Of a stretch of 64,000 nt of DNA, positions 7,362-15,832 are shown piece by piece (position 1 is the first letter of the stretch; each line of letters begins with the position of its first letter). Made by a program: the position numbers and the translations under genes. The DNA comes from Geothrix sp. 21YS21S-2 (GTDB lineage: Bacteria; Acidobacteriota; Holophagae; Holophagales; Holophagaceae). The stretch lies in NCBI RefSeq assembly GCF_030846775.1, contig NZ_CP132910.1:654001-718000 (forward strand). Direction: 5' to 3'. The notes under the pieces are model-generated. The model ran no database searches. It saw only the letters and a list, made by a program, of their open reading frames with translations, and had not been told where the DNA came from.

Positions 7362-8909
7362 ATGGTCCTCGGAACCGCACTCAGCCTGGCGCTGGTCCTG
7401 GCACCGGGAGCCGTGAAGCCCCGGCCCCCCAAGGCTCCCAGGGCCGCCGCCCCCGCCGTGAAGGGCGACCCCACCGTACCGGCGGCCGGCAGTTCTGCCG
7501 AGCGCGTGGACCCCGCCACGGGCCGGGGCCGCTCCGTGGGCTCCTTCCTGGAATCCCGCACGGACTTCCAGGCCACCCCCATGCCCGACGGCCGCGTGCT
7601 CATCACCGGCGGCACCCTCAAGGGCCCCACCACCGAGTGGTTCGATCCCGCCACCAACCGCTTCACCCCGGGCCCTCCCCTGACCCGGGCCCGGCAGGGC
7701 CACCGCGCCCTGGCCCTGAAGGACGGCCGGGTCCTGGTGCTGGGCGGCACCGAGGCTCCGGCCCCGGCCGAGGTCCTGGAACCGGGCGCCGCGGCCTTCA
7801 AGGCCCTGCCCGAGGCCGCCTTCGCCCTTTCCGCGGATGCCGTGGAACTGGACGACCGGGTGCTCCTGGTGGACGGCGCCTCCGGATCCCTGTTCACCTG
7901 GGACGGCCGGAAAAGCCCCTCCTCCAAGGGCACCCTGGCCCGTCCCCGGAACTTCTTCCGGCTGGTGCGCCTGAAGGACGGCCGGGTGGCCATCACCGGA
8001 GGCTGGCCTTCCGAGCAGAAGGTCCGTGGCCGGCGTGCCGCCTCCGGCCCCAGCCTCCCCGTGGAGGTCTTCAATCCCCGCTGGTCCACGCTCTCCTCCT
8101 GGTCCCAGGCCCCCCAGCCCCGGGCCCGGCACCAGGCCGAAGTGCTGGCCGATGGCCGGGTCTGCCTGTGGGCCGGGGTGGGCCTGGACCCCGATGTTCC
8201 CGTGGCGGACATGGACATCCTGGATCCCGTCAAGGAGACGGTCACCCGCGGCCCCGCCCTGGACCTCCAGGGCAATCCCAGCCCCGCCTGGAACGGCGGC
8301 TTCTACCTGGCGGAGCGAAGCCTGCGCATCCTCGCCTGCGCGGATCCCCTGGCCCTGCCCGCGGCCGTTCCCGGCCCCCGCCTGGCCAACGGCTACCTGG
8401 GTCCCGTGCTGGTGCCCCTCAAGGACGGCGGCGTCCTGGTGATGGGCGCTCCCGCCTTCGGCGATCCCCTGGACCGCTGGGATGCCCGCACCCGTCAGGG
8501 GGCGGTGGTCGGAACCCTGCGGGAGGGCACGACCCAACTGGGCCTCCTGCCCGACGGCCGGGTCCTGGCCATCGGCGAGGTGGTGGACCAGGTGGATCCG
8601 CGCACCGGCGGCATGACGCCCCTCGGTTGGCGGGAGGACCTGCAGGCGCTCCTGGCGACCCTGCGGCCCGCGCCCGCCGGTCCCGACGTGAAGGATCGCC
8701 CGGGCGCGGCCGTGGTGCCCCTGGACAAGACCCGGGCCCTGGTGGTCGGCGGCGGTTCCCCCGACGCGCCCTCGGGCTCCGTGGAGATCCTCGACCTCAG
8801 GAAGAAGACCCTCGTCCCCGCCGGATCCATGAGGATCCGGCGCGCCCGGCCGGCGGGGCTGAAGCTCAACGACGGTTCCGTCCTGGTGTGGGGGATGGGC
8901 AAGGAGTGA
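7362..8909 (+). CDS. Exported kelch-like beta-propeller protein
   Basis: A 515-residue protein with a hydrophobic N-terminus (ALSLALVLAPGA) that looks like a signal peptide, then a proline/alanine-rich linker. At least six repeats of the kelch type follow, each with 'DGRVLITGG' or 'DGRVLVLGG' and a 'VEVFNP' or 'TEWFDP' strand. Kelch propellers bind ligands or proteins; the partner is not evident. It starts 2 bp after mqnC stops and is followed closely by udk, but a functional link to either is not apparent. Weaker similarity to galactose-oxidase-type propellers is possible; no catalytic residues were identified. Confidence 0.7.
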   Translation: MVLGTALSLALVLAPGAVKPRPPKAPRAAAPAVKGDPTVPAAGSSAERVDPATGRGRSVGSFLESRTDFQATPMPDGRVLITGGTLKGPTTEWFDPATNRFTPGPPLTRARQGHRALALKDGRVLVLGGTEAPAPAEVLEPGAAAFKALPEAAFALSADAVELDDRVLLVDGASGSLFTWDGRKSPSSKGTLARPRNFFRLVRLKDGRVAITGGWPSEQKVRGRRAASGPSLPVEVFNPRWSTLSSWSQAPQPRARHQAEVLADGRVCLWAGVGLDPDVPVADMDILDPVKETVTRGPALDLQGNPSPAWNGGFYLAERSLRILACADPLALPAAVPGPRLANGYLGPVLVPLKDGGVLVMGAPAFGDPLDRWDARTRQGAVVGTLREGTTQLGLLPDGRVLAIGEVVDQVDPRTGGMTPLGWREDLQALLATLRPAPAGPDVKDRPGAAVVPLDKTRALVVGGGSPDAPSGSVEILDLRKKTLVPAGSMRIRRARPAGLKLNDGSVLVWGMGKE

Positions 8910-8914
8910 ACGGA

Positions 8915-9553
8915 ATGGAAAACAAGACCCTGCTCTTCGGCATCGTCGGCGGCTCCGGCAGCGGCAAGACGTCCATCGCCAACGCGCTCCTGCGGCGCAT
9001 GGGCGAGGAGGGCGTCGACGCCCTCCTCCTGGACATGGACGCCTACTACGCCCCCCTGGAAGTCGTGAAGGCCCGCTTCCACGGCGGCCCCATCAACTGG
9101 GACCATCCCCACGCCTTCGACCTGGAGCTCATGGCCTCCCACCTCAAGGCCCTGGCCCAGGGGCAGCCCATCCGCAAACCCATCTATGATTTCAAGACCT
9201 CCGACCGGGTGGGCTGGGAGGAACCCCTCTCCCCCGGCCAGGTGGTGGTACTCGAAGGCCTGCTGCTCTTCGCGCTGCCCGAGCTGCGCGACCAGATGGA
9301 CGTGAAGATCTTCGTGGACACCGACGCCGACATCCGGATCCTGCGCCGCATCCAGCGCGACACCGCCGAGCGCGGCCGCTCCATCGAGAGCGTCATCGAC
9401 CAGTACCTGAACTCCGTGCGCCCCATGCACCTGGAATTCGTGGAGCCCAGCAAGCGCTGGGCCGACCTGATCGTCCCCGTGGGCGTCGAGAACACCACGG
9501 CCCTGGACATGCTGCTCCACCACGTGCTGGGACGCCTGGGCGCCCAGGGCTAG
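8915..9553 (+). CDS. udk: Uridine kinase
   Basis: A 212-residue cytosolic kinase that phosphorylates uridine and cytidine in pyrimidine salvage. The Walker A motif GGSGSGKT lies near residues 12-19, followed by 'LLLDMDAYYAPL', the substrate-binding 'INWDHPHAFD', and 'YDFKTSDR'. The 'VLEGLLLFALPELRD' and 'FVDTDADIRILRRIQRD' stretches are family-typical. The length matches Udk. AAGGAG lies eight bases before the ATG and overlaps the end of the kelch gene. Confidence 0.93.
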   Translation: MENKTLLFGIVGGSGSGKTSIANALLRRMGEEGVDALLLDMDAYYAPLEVVKARFHGGPINWDHPHAFDLELMASHLKALAQGQPIRKPIYDFKTSDRVGWEEPLSPGQVVVLEGLLLFALPELRDQMDVKIFVDTDADIRILRRIQRDTAERGRSIESVIDQYLNSVRPMHLEFVEPSKRWADLIVPVGVENTTALDMLLHHVLGRLGAQG

Positions 9554-9606
9554 GCCCACGGGTCCAGAAGATCCGGAATCGCCAGCCGCTTGCGTATCCG
9601 GCTTCC

Positions 9607-10116
9607 TTATCGGCCGGAGCCCGCCGGAAGGTAGGCCGCCCGGTCCTTACCCAGGTAATCCGGCCGGCCCCTTCGCCCCGCCCTCCGGTCGAAGCGCTCC
9701 CGCCGGGCCCGTCCCAGGAGATGGAAGCCGTAGGCGGCGAGGAACAACAGCGACGACGGACCGTGGACCCAGGCCAGGGCCGCGCGCCACGCCGGATCCA
9801 CGCAGACCTGCATGCCATAGCCCGCCATCACCATGGGGGCCAGGATGCCCGCCACCCAGAGCCCGGACCGGCGTCCCCTGCGGGTGCCCGACCGAAGTGC
9901 GGGCACCACGTGCCCCCGCACCATCACTCCCAGCGTGAAGACCAGCAGGGGCCCCAGGACCACGTGGGCGTGCTGGCTCCAGCCCTGCAGCCGGTAGGGT
10001 TCGGGGCCGAAATCCCCCGCGCGCTGGTGGAAGTACTTGAGCCAGCCGTACAGCAGGCCCGTGAGCGCCATGCCCGCGGCGGACAGATGCAGGCTCCACC
10101 TTTCCAGGGGCCTCAT
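9607..10116 (-). CDS. Four-helix membrane protein, probable b-type cytochrome
   Basis: A 169-residue membrane protein with four hydrophobic helices. Histidines lie in helices 1, 2 and 4: 'SLHLSAAG', 'SQHAHVVLG', and a pair spaced 15 apart in 'WVHGPSSLLFLAAYGFH'. This pattern fits a small haem b bundle. The start at 10116 overlaps the stop of the FMN-binding gene (ATGA), so translation is coupled. The inferred role is to pass electrons from quinol to the periplasmic FMN protein. The family name is not certain; related proteins accompany ApbE/FMN-binding genes in many bacteria. Confidence 0.55.
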   Translation of the reverse strand: MRPLERWSLHLSAAGMALTGLLYGWLKYFHQRAGDFGPEPYRLQGWSQHAHVVLGPLLVFTLGVMVRGHVVPALRSGTRRGRRSGLWVAGILAPMVMAGYGMQVCVDPAWRAALAWVHGPSSLLFLAAYGFHLLGRARRERFDRRAGRRGRPDYLGKDRAAYLPAGSGR

Positions 10117-10553
10117 CTCGCCGCTCCGTAGAGCGCCTGGAACTGCGCCAGGGCGCGTTTCGCCGCATCCGTGAGCGCGGCGGCCGTGAGGGTGGATCCG
10201 GCCAGGGGCTTGATGGTCCTTCCCAGGACCACCTCCTCGCGCTTCCCGTCGAACTGCCTGAGCCATGCGCCCCGGGCCATGTATTCGGCCGGTTCGGAAA
10301 AGGCCACCACCTCCACCCGGAGGATCCGTCCGTCCGCGCCGATGGCCACCATGGCCGTCTCCATCTGGGCGCGCACCCGGTGCGTGTCGAAGAAGGCCAC
10401 CCCCACGAGCTTCCCGCCGCTGCGGGCCTCGAAGGCCGCGGGGTGGTCCCTGCGGGTCACGGTCGCGCCGGGAAAGGCCAGGGCCAGGGCCTCCTGCTGG
10501 GAAGGTAGGGCGGCCGCGAGGGGCAGGGCGCAGAGGAACAGGAGCCGGCGCAT
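10113..10553 (-). CDS. Periplasmic FMN-binding domain protein
   Basis: A 146-residue exported protein with a signal peptide (LLFLCALPLAAALP). The C-terminal part has 'PLAGSTLTAAALTDAAKRAL', matching the flavinylation motif in which a Thr of an S/T-x-x-T segment carries covalent FMN, as in NqrC/RnfG. The neighbouring ApbE gene encodes the transferase that would attach it, 4 bp upstream. The protein lacks a membrane anchor, so it should be a soluble periplasmic electron carrier. The exact modified Thr is inferred from the family. Confidence 0.75.
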   Translation of the reverse strand: MRRLLFLCALPLAAALPSQQEALALAFPGATVTRRDHPAAFEARSGGKLVGVAFFDTHRVRAQMETAMVAIGADGRILRVEVVAFSEPAEYMARGAWLRQFDGKREEVVLGRTIKPLAGSTLTAAALTDAAKRALAQFQALYGAAR

Positions 10554-10557
10554 GCGG

Positions 10558-11475
10558 TCACCTCGCCTTCAGGGCCGCGAAGGCCGCCGTTTCGCGCACC
10601 TCGCCGCCGTGGAGGAGGAAGGCCGCGGCCGCCCCGTGGTCCGCGGCCCAGAGGAACCCGCGGTCCGGCCCCATGACGTAGAGGGCCGTGGAGAGCACGT
10701 CCGCGTCCAGCCCGGAGGCCGCCGCCACGGCCACCGCGCCCCAGTCGGGGCAGGGCCCGCCCGTGGCGGGGTCCAGGATGTGCCGGCCCCGTTCCGCGCA
10801 GCCGCTGGAGGAAAGGGACATGCCGTCCGGAAGCACCAGGGTGAACCGGGTGGCCCCGCGGTCGTCCGCGTCGGCCACCCCCACCTCCCGGGGCGCGCCC
10901 CAGGCGAGGATCTGGCCCCCGAAGTCCAGCCAGCCCGAGGTTCCGGCCGCAACGCGCCGGGCCGCGTCCAGCGCGTAGCCTTTCAGGAAGCCGCCCTCCT
11001 CCAGGGCCGCCTCCGGATCCAGGAGCCGGGCGCTGCCGGGCTCCAGCACCAGGAGCGCGCTGCCCGAAGCCCGGCGGGCCCGGTCCAGCTCCGCCGCCGA
11101 AGGGACCCGCCCCCCCGACCGGATGCCCCAGGCCGCCAGGAGCCGCCCCAGCACCGGATCGAAGGCGCCCCCGGTCCGCCGGCTCCAGGCCTTGGCCGCG
11201 CCCAGCAGGTCCAGCCACTCGGCGTCCAGGTTCACCGGCGCGCCCTTGGCGGCGTTGAGCCGGCTCCAGGGCGTGCCGGGGTCCCAGGTGGAGCAGGCGC
11301 GCTCGATCCGGTCCAGCTCCCGGAGGATGCGGCCCGAGGCCTCGGTGACCCCGGGGCCTTCCAGGTGGATGCCCAGGCGGGTTCCCATGCAGAGGACCTC
11401 CCGGTCCAGGGTCGCGGCGGGCGCGCCCAGGACGGCCAGGGGAAGGAGGAGGGGGAGGAAAGACATGAGACTCAT
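10558..11475 (-). CDS. apbE: FAD:protein FMN transferase (ApbE)
   Basis: A 305-residue exported enzyme that transfers FMN from FAD to a Thr of target proteins, needing Mg2+. An N-terminal signal peptide (SFLPLLLPLAVLGAPA) is followed by 'CMGTRLGIHL', 'STWDPGTPWSRLN', 'GGFLKGYALDAA', 'WLDFGGQILAWG', 'HILDPATGGP' and the metal-binding 'GLDADVLSTALYVMGP'. All are typical ApbE blocks. ATG at 11475 is used; ATG at 11466 is equally possible. Neither has a strong Shine-Dalgarno sequence. It heads a three-gene operon with the FMN-binding protein and the four-helix protein. Confidence 0.9.
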   Translation of the reverse strand: MSLMSFLPLLLPLAVLGAPAATLDREVLCMGTRLGIHLEGPGVTEASGRILRELDRIERACSTWDPGTPWSRLNAAKGAPVNLDAEWLDLLGAAKAWSRRTGGAFDPVLGRLLAAWGIRSGGRVPSAAELDRARRASGSALLVLEPGSARLLDPEAALEEGGFLKGYALDAARRVAAGTSGWLDFGGQILAWGAPREVGVADADDRGATRFTLVLPDGMSLSSSGCAERGRHILDPATGGPCPDWGAVAVAAASGLDADVLSTALYVMGPDRGFLWAADHGAAAAFLLHGGEVRETAAFAALKAR

Positions 11476-11480
11476 TCTCA
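11466..11480 (-). promoter_or_regulatory. Fur-like 7-1-7 palindrome at apbE start
   Basis: The 15 bases form TGAGAAT-n-AGTCTCA on the minus strand, one mismatch from a perfect 7-1-7 palindrome and close to known Fur-box variants of the TGAGAATnATTCTCA type. It overlaps the apbE start codon, which could permit iron-dependent repression. The palindrome is seen; Fur binding is inferred. A similar site occurs at 43587. Confidence 0.4.
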
Positions 11481-11576
11481 ACAAAATGGAAGGCTTGTCA
11501 AGCTCCTGGCGGACCGGGAATCGCCCTTCCTTCGCGCGGGTGGGCACCTTGCCTCCCGACCCCCATCCAGGAGAGC

Positions 11577-12353
11577 ATGGCTTCCATGCGACTCCATGCC
11601 CTCCTCCTCCCCTGCGCCCTGCTTTCCGCCGCCGACCGCTACCCGGTGCCGCCCGTCCCCGCGGACCTGATCGCTCCCGCCCAGGCCGCCCTGACCGCCA
11701 CGGGCCTGGCCTCGGTGGTGCTCCGCCCCGGCACCGGGCCCAGGCCCGGCCCCGAGGACCTGGTGACGGTCGAATACACCCTCTGGGGCCCGGACGGCAA
11801 GGTGGTGGATTCCACCGCCCGCCATGACGGCCCCTTCACGCGGCCCTTGCCGCGGCTCATGAAGGGCATGGCCGAAGGGCTCCAGCTCATGCGGTCGGGG
11901 GAGCAGCGGCGCTTCTGGATTCCCCCGGCCCTGGGCCGCCCAACCGGAACCCTCGTCCTGGAAATGGAACTGGTGGAAACCGCGCCTTCCCCCTTCAAGG
12001 CCCCGGCCGACGTTGCCGGTCCGGGCGAGGGCGCCCGCGTCCTGTCCTCGGGCCTGGCCATCCGCATCCTCAAGGAGGGGAAGGGGCCCCACCCCACCTA
12101 CAAGAGCCGCGTCCAGGTGCACTACACCGGGTGGACCACCGACGGACGCATGTTCGACAGTTCCTGGAAGACGGGCCAGCCCGCCGCCTTCGCCCTGGAC
12201 CAGGTCATCCGCGGCTGGACCGAAGCCATCCCGCTGCTTTCCCCCGGCGCCAAGGCCCGCCTGTGGGTCCCCGAGAAGCTGGCCTACCGGGGCGAGAAGG
12301 GGATGCCCGCCGGGATGCTGGTTTTCGACGTGGAGCTGGTGGATATCCTCTAA
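11577..12353 (+). CDS. Tandem-domain FKBP-type peptidyl-prolyl isomerase
   Basis: A 258-residue exported protein with a signal peptide and two FKBP domains. Domain 1 (about 45-135) begins 'DLVTVEYTLWGPDGKVVDST' but has a shortened core, so it may be structural. Domain 2 (about 165-258) is complete: 'VQVHYTGWTTDGRMFDSSW', 'VIRGWTEAIPLL', 'GMPAGMLVFDVELVDI'. FKBPs catalyse proline isomerisation and chaperone exported proteins. The start at 11577 follows AGGAG closely; Met at 11586 is an alternative. Confidence 0.88.
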   Translation: MASMRLHALLLPCALLSAADRYPVPPVPADLIAPAQAALTATGLASVVLRPGTGPRPGPEDLVTVEYTLWGPDGKVVDSTARHDGPFTRPLPRLMKGMAEGLQLMRSGEQRRFWIPPALGRPTGTLVLEMELVETAPSPFKAPADVAGPGEGARVLSSGLAIRILKEGKGPHPTYKSRVQVHYTGWTTDGRMFDSSWKTGQPAAFALDQVIRGWTEAIPLLSPGAKARLWVPEKLAYRGEKGMPAGMLVFDVELVDIL

Positions 12354-12491
12354 CAGCGCCACGACTTAGGTTTTTTACCGGCCCGCGGTCACAGGGGGTG
12401 GCCGGGGTCATCTAACCTCCTGTTCCACCGTTGACGCTCCCCTCCGACAAGCGGGGAGGGCCTGTCGAAACCGCGCCTCCAGGAGGATTCC

Positions 12492-12845
12492 ATGGAAAAG
12501 CGAAAGTATTCCCGCACGTCCCTCGTCTCGGACTACACCACCCAGTTCCACCTGGGCGGCAAGGAATTCAACAAGATCCAGGTGTCGAACATCGGCACCC
12601 ACGGGTGCTGCGTCAAGCTGCCCATCGGCTCGGCCCAGTACCTCAAGGGCAAGCCGATCCTGGAGAACATGATCCTCTTCCACTCCGACGCCAAGAAATA
12701 CTCCCTGAAGGGCAAGGTGGCCTGGCACAGGGACGCCGCGGGGCCCAAGGACCAGTGGATCACCGCCGGCGTGGAGTTCGTGGAGACGCCCGCGGACTGC
12801 GAGCGGGAGATCTCGGAGTACGTGATCGCCACCGTGCCTAAGTAG
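12492..12845 (+). CDS. PilZ-domain protein (c-di-GMP binding)
   Basis: A 117-residue single-domain protein. The N-terminal RKYSR matches the RxxxR c-di-GMP-binding motif, and 'VSNIGTHGCCVKL' fits the second motif, although it has N-I-G rather than the usual D/N-x-S-x-x-G. The rest is beta-strand rich, ending in a short helix. It should act as a cytosolic effector of c-di-GMP, produced for example by the GGDEF protein at 54887. It overlaps the end of the opposing kinase gene by 8 bp. Confidence 0.75.
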   Translation: MEKRKYSRTSLVSDYTTQFHLGGKEFNKIQVSNIGTHGCCVKLPIGSAQYLKGKPILENMILFHSDAKKYSLKGKVAWHRDAAGPKDQWITAGVEFVETPADCEREISEYVIATVPK

Positions 12846-14799
12846 GGATTTCCCTCCAGGGCGCCATCCGCGCGAAGGCCGCCTCCAGGTCGCTTGCGGA
12901 AAAGGGCTTGGGAACGAGAAGGACCGCGGGGTAGGCGGAGGCCAGATCCAGGGCGGTCTGGTCGGCCCGCCCCGTGGCCAGGAGGACCGGCACGTCCGGC
13001 AGAAGGGCCCGTAGGCGGGGGAGGGATCCGGCCCCCCCCAGTCCGGGCATGTTCAGGTCCAGGATGACGACGTCGGGCCTGCAACCGGCCTGGACCCGCG
13101 CCAGGGCCTCCTCGCCGCTGACCGCCCCCTGCACCGCGTGGCCTCCCATGCCAAGCACCTGGGCCAGGGACGTCTGGATCAGTTCGTCGTCGTCCACCAG
13201 CAGGACCTTCAGGCCCGCGCCCGCGGGCCGGTTCCGGGCCGGTTCCGCCCCCTCGGCGAGGGGCGGGAACCGCATCCGGACGCAGGTGCCGTGGCCCGGT
13301 TCGCTCTGGAGGTCCATCTCGCCCCGGTGGGCCCGCACGGTGCTGAAGACCATCGCGAGTCCGAGCCCCGTGCCCTTGCCCACCTCCTTGGTGGTGAAGA
13401 AGGGATCCAGGGCGCGTTCCAGGACCTCGCGGGCCATGCCCCGGCCGTTGTCCTCGACCCGGACCTCGATCCAGCCGTCCTCGCCCCTCAGGGTGCGGAG
13501 GGTGATCCGGCCGGGTCCGTCCATGGCTTCCATGGAATTCGAGCAGAGGTTCATCACGGCGGTGGTGAGGGCGGCGGCGTCCCCGAGCATGGGCGGGAGG
13601 TCCTCTGCCAGGACCATTTCCAGCTCAACCGTGGATTGGGTGGTGAGCTCCAGGAGACTCGCCTGGGCCCGGAGCAGGGTGTTGATGTCCAGCCTGCGCT
13701 CCTCCGCTGGTTTGCTTCGGGCGAAGCCCAGGAGGCTCTTCACCACCTTCCCGCCGCGTTCCGCGGCCTGGGCGATGACGGCGAAGGCCTGCCGTACGGG
13801 GCTTCCGGCCGGCTGCACTTCCAGATGGGCCGAGGCCAGGCCGAGGATGGCCCCGAGGACATTGTTCATGTCATGGGCCACCCCTCCCGCCAGGCTGCCG
13901 AGACTCTGCATCTTCTGGGCACGCTGAACCTGGAGTTCCCTTTCCCGAAGCCCGGCCTCGGCGGCCCGGCGCTCGGTGATATCCAGGAGGGAAAGGACGA
14001 TGCCTTCACCGGAAAGGGGCATCGCGTCGAACAGGAGGTTCCGGGAGGCGCCCTCCGGGGTGCGGAGCAGGGTCTCGAATTCCGCCTTGGCGGTCCTGCC
14101 GGTGGCCAGGTCCAGGAGCTGGGCTTCCACCTGGGACCGGTGCTCGCCTTCGAAGAGGCCGGCCATGGTCCGCCCCGCAAGGTCCGCCCGGGGCCGTCCC
14201 GCCAGCGTCCTGAACCGCCCGTTGAAGTGGCTGATCCGCCCCTGGCGGTCCAGCACCACGATGGCGTTGCTGCAGGCCTCCATGACCTCCCGCAGGAAGG
14301 CATGGCCCTGGGCCGCAGCCTGGAAGGGCAGGAAACGGCGCAGCCAGAGGCCCCCCGCCAGTCCCGCCAGCGAAAGGAGCACCGACGCCGCCAGCGCGGG
14401 CAGGAAGGAACGCTCGATCTCGATACGCCCCACGGCCGCCCCTGCGTCCAGGATGGGGAAGGCGATCCGGACGGTGGGGAACCGGAGCCGTTCAGCGCTT
14501 TCGCAGATCAGGGTCCCTTGACTGTCGAACAGGCGCCGGGCCTCCGGGGTCCGGGACCGCCCCCTGCGCGCCAGCAACTCCTCCAGGCGGGCCGTCTCGT
14601 AGCGCCACAGGTCCGGATTCGCGGTGATGATCCGGCTGACCAGGTCGGCGTTCAGCTCCGCCTCGGTCTCCATGATGCCCCTGAGGCTGCCGATGGACCG
14701 GGCCACGAACACGGCGGGCAGGACGAACCCCGCGACCAGCGAGAAGATCGTCGTGAACAGAACGGCCCGGGTCAGGATCCTGCCGTCCGGGCCGATCAA
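12838..14799 (-). CDS. Hybrid sensor histidine kinase with C-terminal receiver
   Basis: A 653-residue kinase. The start is taken as TTG at 14799, because AAGAAGG lies six bases upstream and TTGA overlaps the upstream gene's stop. Order: N-terminal membrane helix (AVLFTTIFSLVAGFVLPAVF), periplasmic region, second helix near residue 180, PAS domain, HisKA with phospho-acceptor in 'GGVAHDMNNVLG', HATPase with 'DNGRGMA' and 'GKGTGLGLAMV', and a receiver with 'VLLVDDDELI' and phospho-Asp in 'VILDLNMPG'. The periplasmic region is a plausible reader of the binding protein encoded immediately upstream. The ligand is unknown. Confidence 0.88.
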   Translation of the reverse strand: MIGPDGRILTRAVLFTTIFSLVAGFVLPAVFVARSIGSLRGIMETEAELNADLVSRIITANPDLWRYETARLEELLARRGRSRTPEARRLFDSQGTLICESAERLRFPTVRIAFPILDAGAAVGRIEIERSFLPALAASVLLSLAGLAGGLWLRRFLPFQAAAQGHAFLREVMEACSNAIVVLDRQGRISHFNGRFRTLAGRPRADLAGRTMAGLFEGEHRSQVEAQLLDLATGRTAKAEFETLLRTPEGASRNLLFDAMPLSGEGIVLSLLDITERRAAEAGLRERELQVQRAQKMQSLGSLAGGVAHDMNNVLGAILGLASAHLEVQPAGSPVRQAFAVIAQAAERGGKVVKSLLGFARSKPAEERRLDINTLLRAQASLLELTTQSTVELEMVLAEDLPPMLGDAAALTTAVMNLCSNSMEAMDGPGRITLRTLRGEDGWIEVRVEDNGRGMAREVLERALDPFFTTKEVGKGTGLGLAMVFSTVRAHRGEMDLQSEPGHGTCVRMRFPPLAEGAEPARNRPAGAGLKVLLVDDDELIQTSLAQVLGMGGHAVQGAVSGEEALARVQAGCRPDVVILDLNMPGLGGAGSLPRLRALLPDVPVLLATGRADQTALDLASAYPAVLLVPKPFSASDLEAAFARMAPWREIPT

Positions 14800-15635
14800 G
14801 GCGCACCTTCTTCCGGCAGATGGCCCGTGGCCGAAAGCAGGGCGCGGCCCCGGCCGGAGCGGATGAACCGCAGGAACGCCTGGACCAGGGCAGGGGACCG
14901 GGGCGCGGACACCAGGGCCATGCGTTTGGCCAAGGGATAGCGGCCTTCCGCCAGGGCCTGGAGGCCGGGCACCACGCCGTTGTGGCTGAGCACCTTCACG
15001 GCATGCGGCTCGGTGGAGAGCTGGGCCAGGCACGTGGTGCCCAGGGCGCCCGGGATCCGGCCCACCGAGGCCAGGGCCTCCTGATCGGTGGCCGCTACGA
15101 ACATGCCCGGCCGGTCGTGGGCCTCCTTCAAGGCCGGACCCAGGTCCGGCGAGAGGGCGATGAGAATCGCCGTGTCCACATCCGTCACCGGCCGGAGGAT
15201 CACCCGGATGCGCCCGCCATCGGCCCAGGCCGTACGGCTGCCCTTCAGGATCCGGGCCAGCCCGGCGGTGGTGAGGTCCGTTTCCGGAACGTCCCGGTTG
15301 GCGATGAAGACGAATGGAGTCCGGCCATAGGGGTGGAGCCGGGCTCCGGCCTGGATTTCGGCGGGCAGCAGAGGCCGGGCGCTGATGGCCAGATCGACCG
15401 CGCCGGCCAGAAGGGCCTTGATCCCCCCGGAGGTCCCCAGGTTGGGGACGATCTTCACCTGGGTCCCCGGATGGGCTGTTTCGAATTCCCCGGCCAGGAT
15501 CCGCAAGGTCCCCAGTCCCGCGCCCGCCCCTCCGATGCGGAGCACGCCCCCGGCATCCGCGGTCAGGGTCGCGGCCAGGGCCAGCCAGAGGGCTGGAACC
15601 AGAAGCATTCTGGTGATTCCACGCGCTAGATCCAT
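14796..15635 (-). CDS. PstS-like periplasmic binding protein, sensor partner of a kinase
   Basis: A 279-residue exported protein. A signal peptide (MLLVPALWLALAATLTADA) precedes a type 2 periplasmic-binding fold with 'LRIGGAGAGLGTLRILAGEF' and 'NLGTSGGIKALLAGAVDLAISARPLLPAE', similar to phosphate and anion binders. No permease genes are adjacent. Instead its stop overlaps the hybrid kinase start, so it likely presents ligand to that kinase rather than feeding an importer. The start at 15635 is chosen because it leads directly into the signal peptide. The ligand cannot be assigned. Confidence 0.75.
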   Translation of the reverse strand: MDLARGITRMLLVPALWLALAATLTADAGGVLRIGGAGAGLGTLRILAGEFETAHPGTQVKIVPNLGTSGGIKALLAGAVDLAISARPLLPAEIQAGARLHPYGRTPFVFIANRDVPETDLTTAGLARILKGSRTAWADGGRIRVILRPVTDVDTAILIALSPDLGPALKEAHDRPGMFVAATDQEALASVGRIPGALGTTCLAQLSTEPHAVKVLSHNGVVPGLQALAEGRYPLAKRMALVSAPRSPALVQAFLRFIRSGRGRALLSATGHLPEEGAP

Positions 15636-15832
15636 GTTCAACTCGCCGTCAGGAAGGCGCCCAGGCCATAGCAACATGCCGACCCGTCGCAAAACGTCCG
15701 TTCGGGCTCGATCATGGGTTTCCTTCAACCATGATGTGCTCTCCCGGGCATGAGGGGGTATCATTTGATAAATATTTTTCACGGCATCTTCGCCGAGTAA
15801 CAAATTTATCATCGCAGGAAAGGGAGCGTCGC

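Noticed and set aside
14796-15635. Calling this binding protein PstS
   Set aside because: The fold is similar, but there is no permease, and a genuine pstS lies at 62541.
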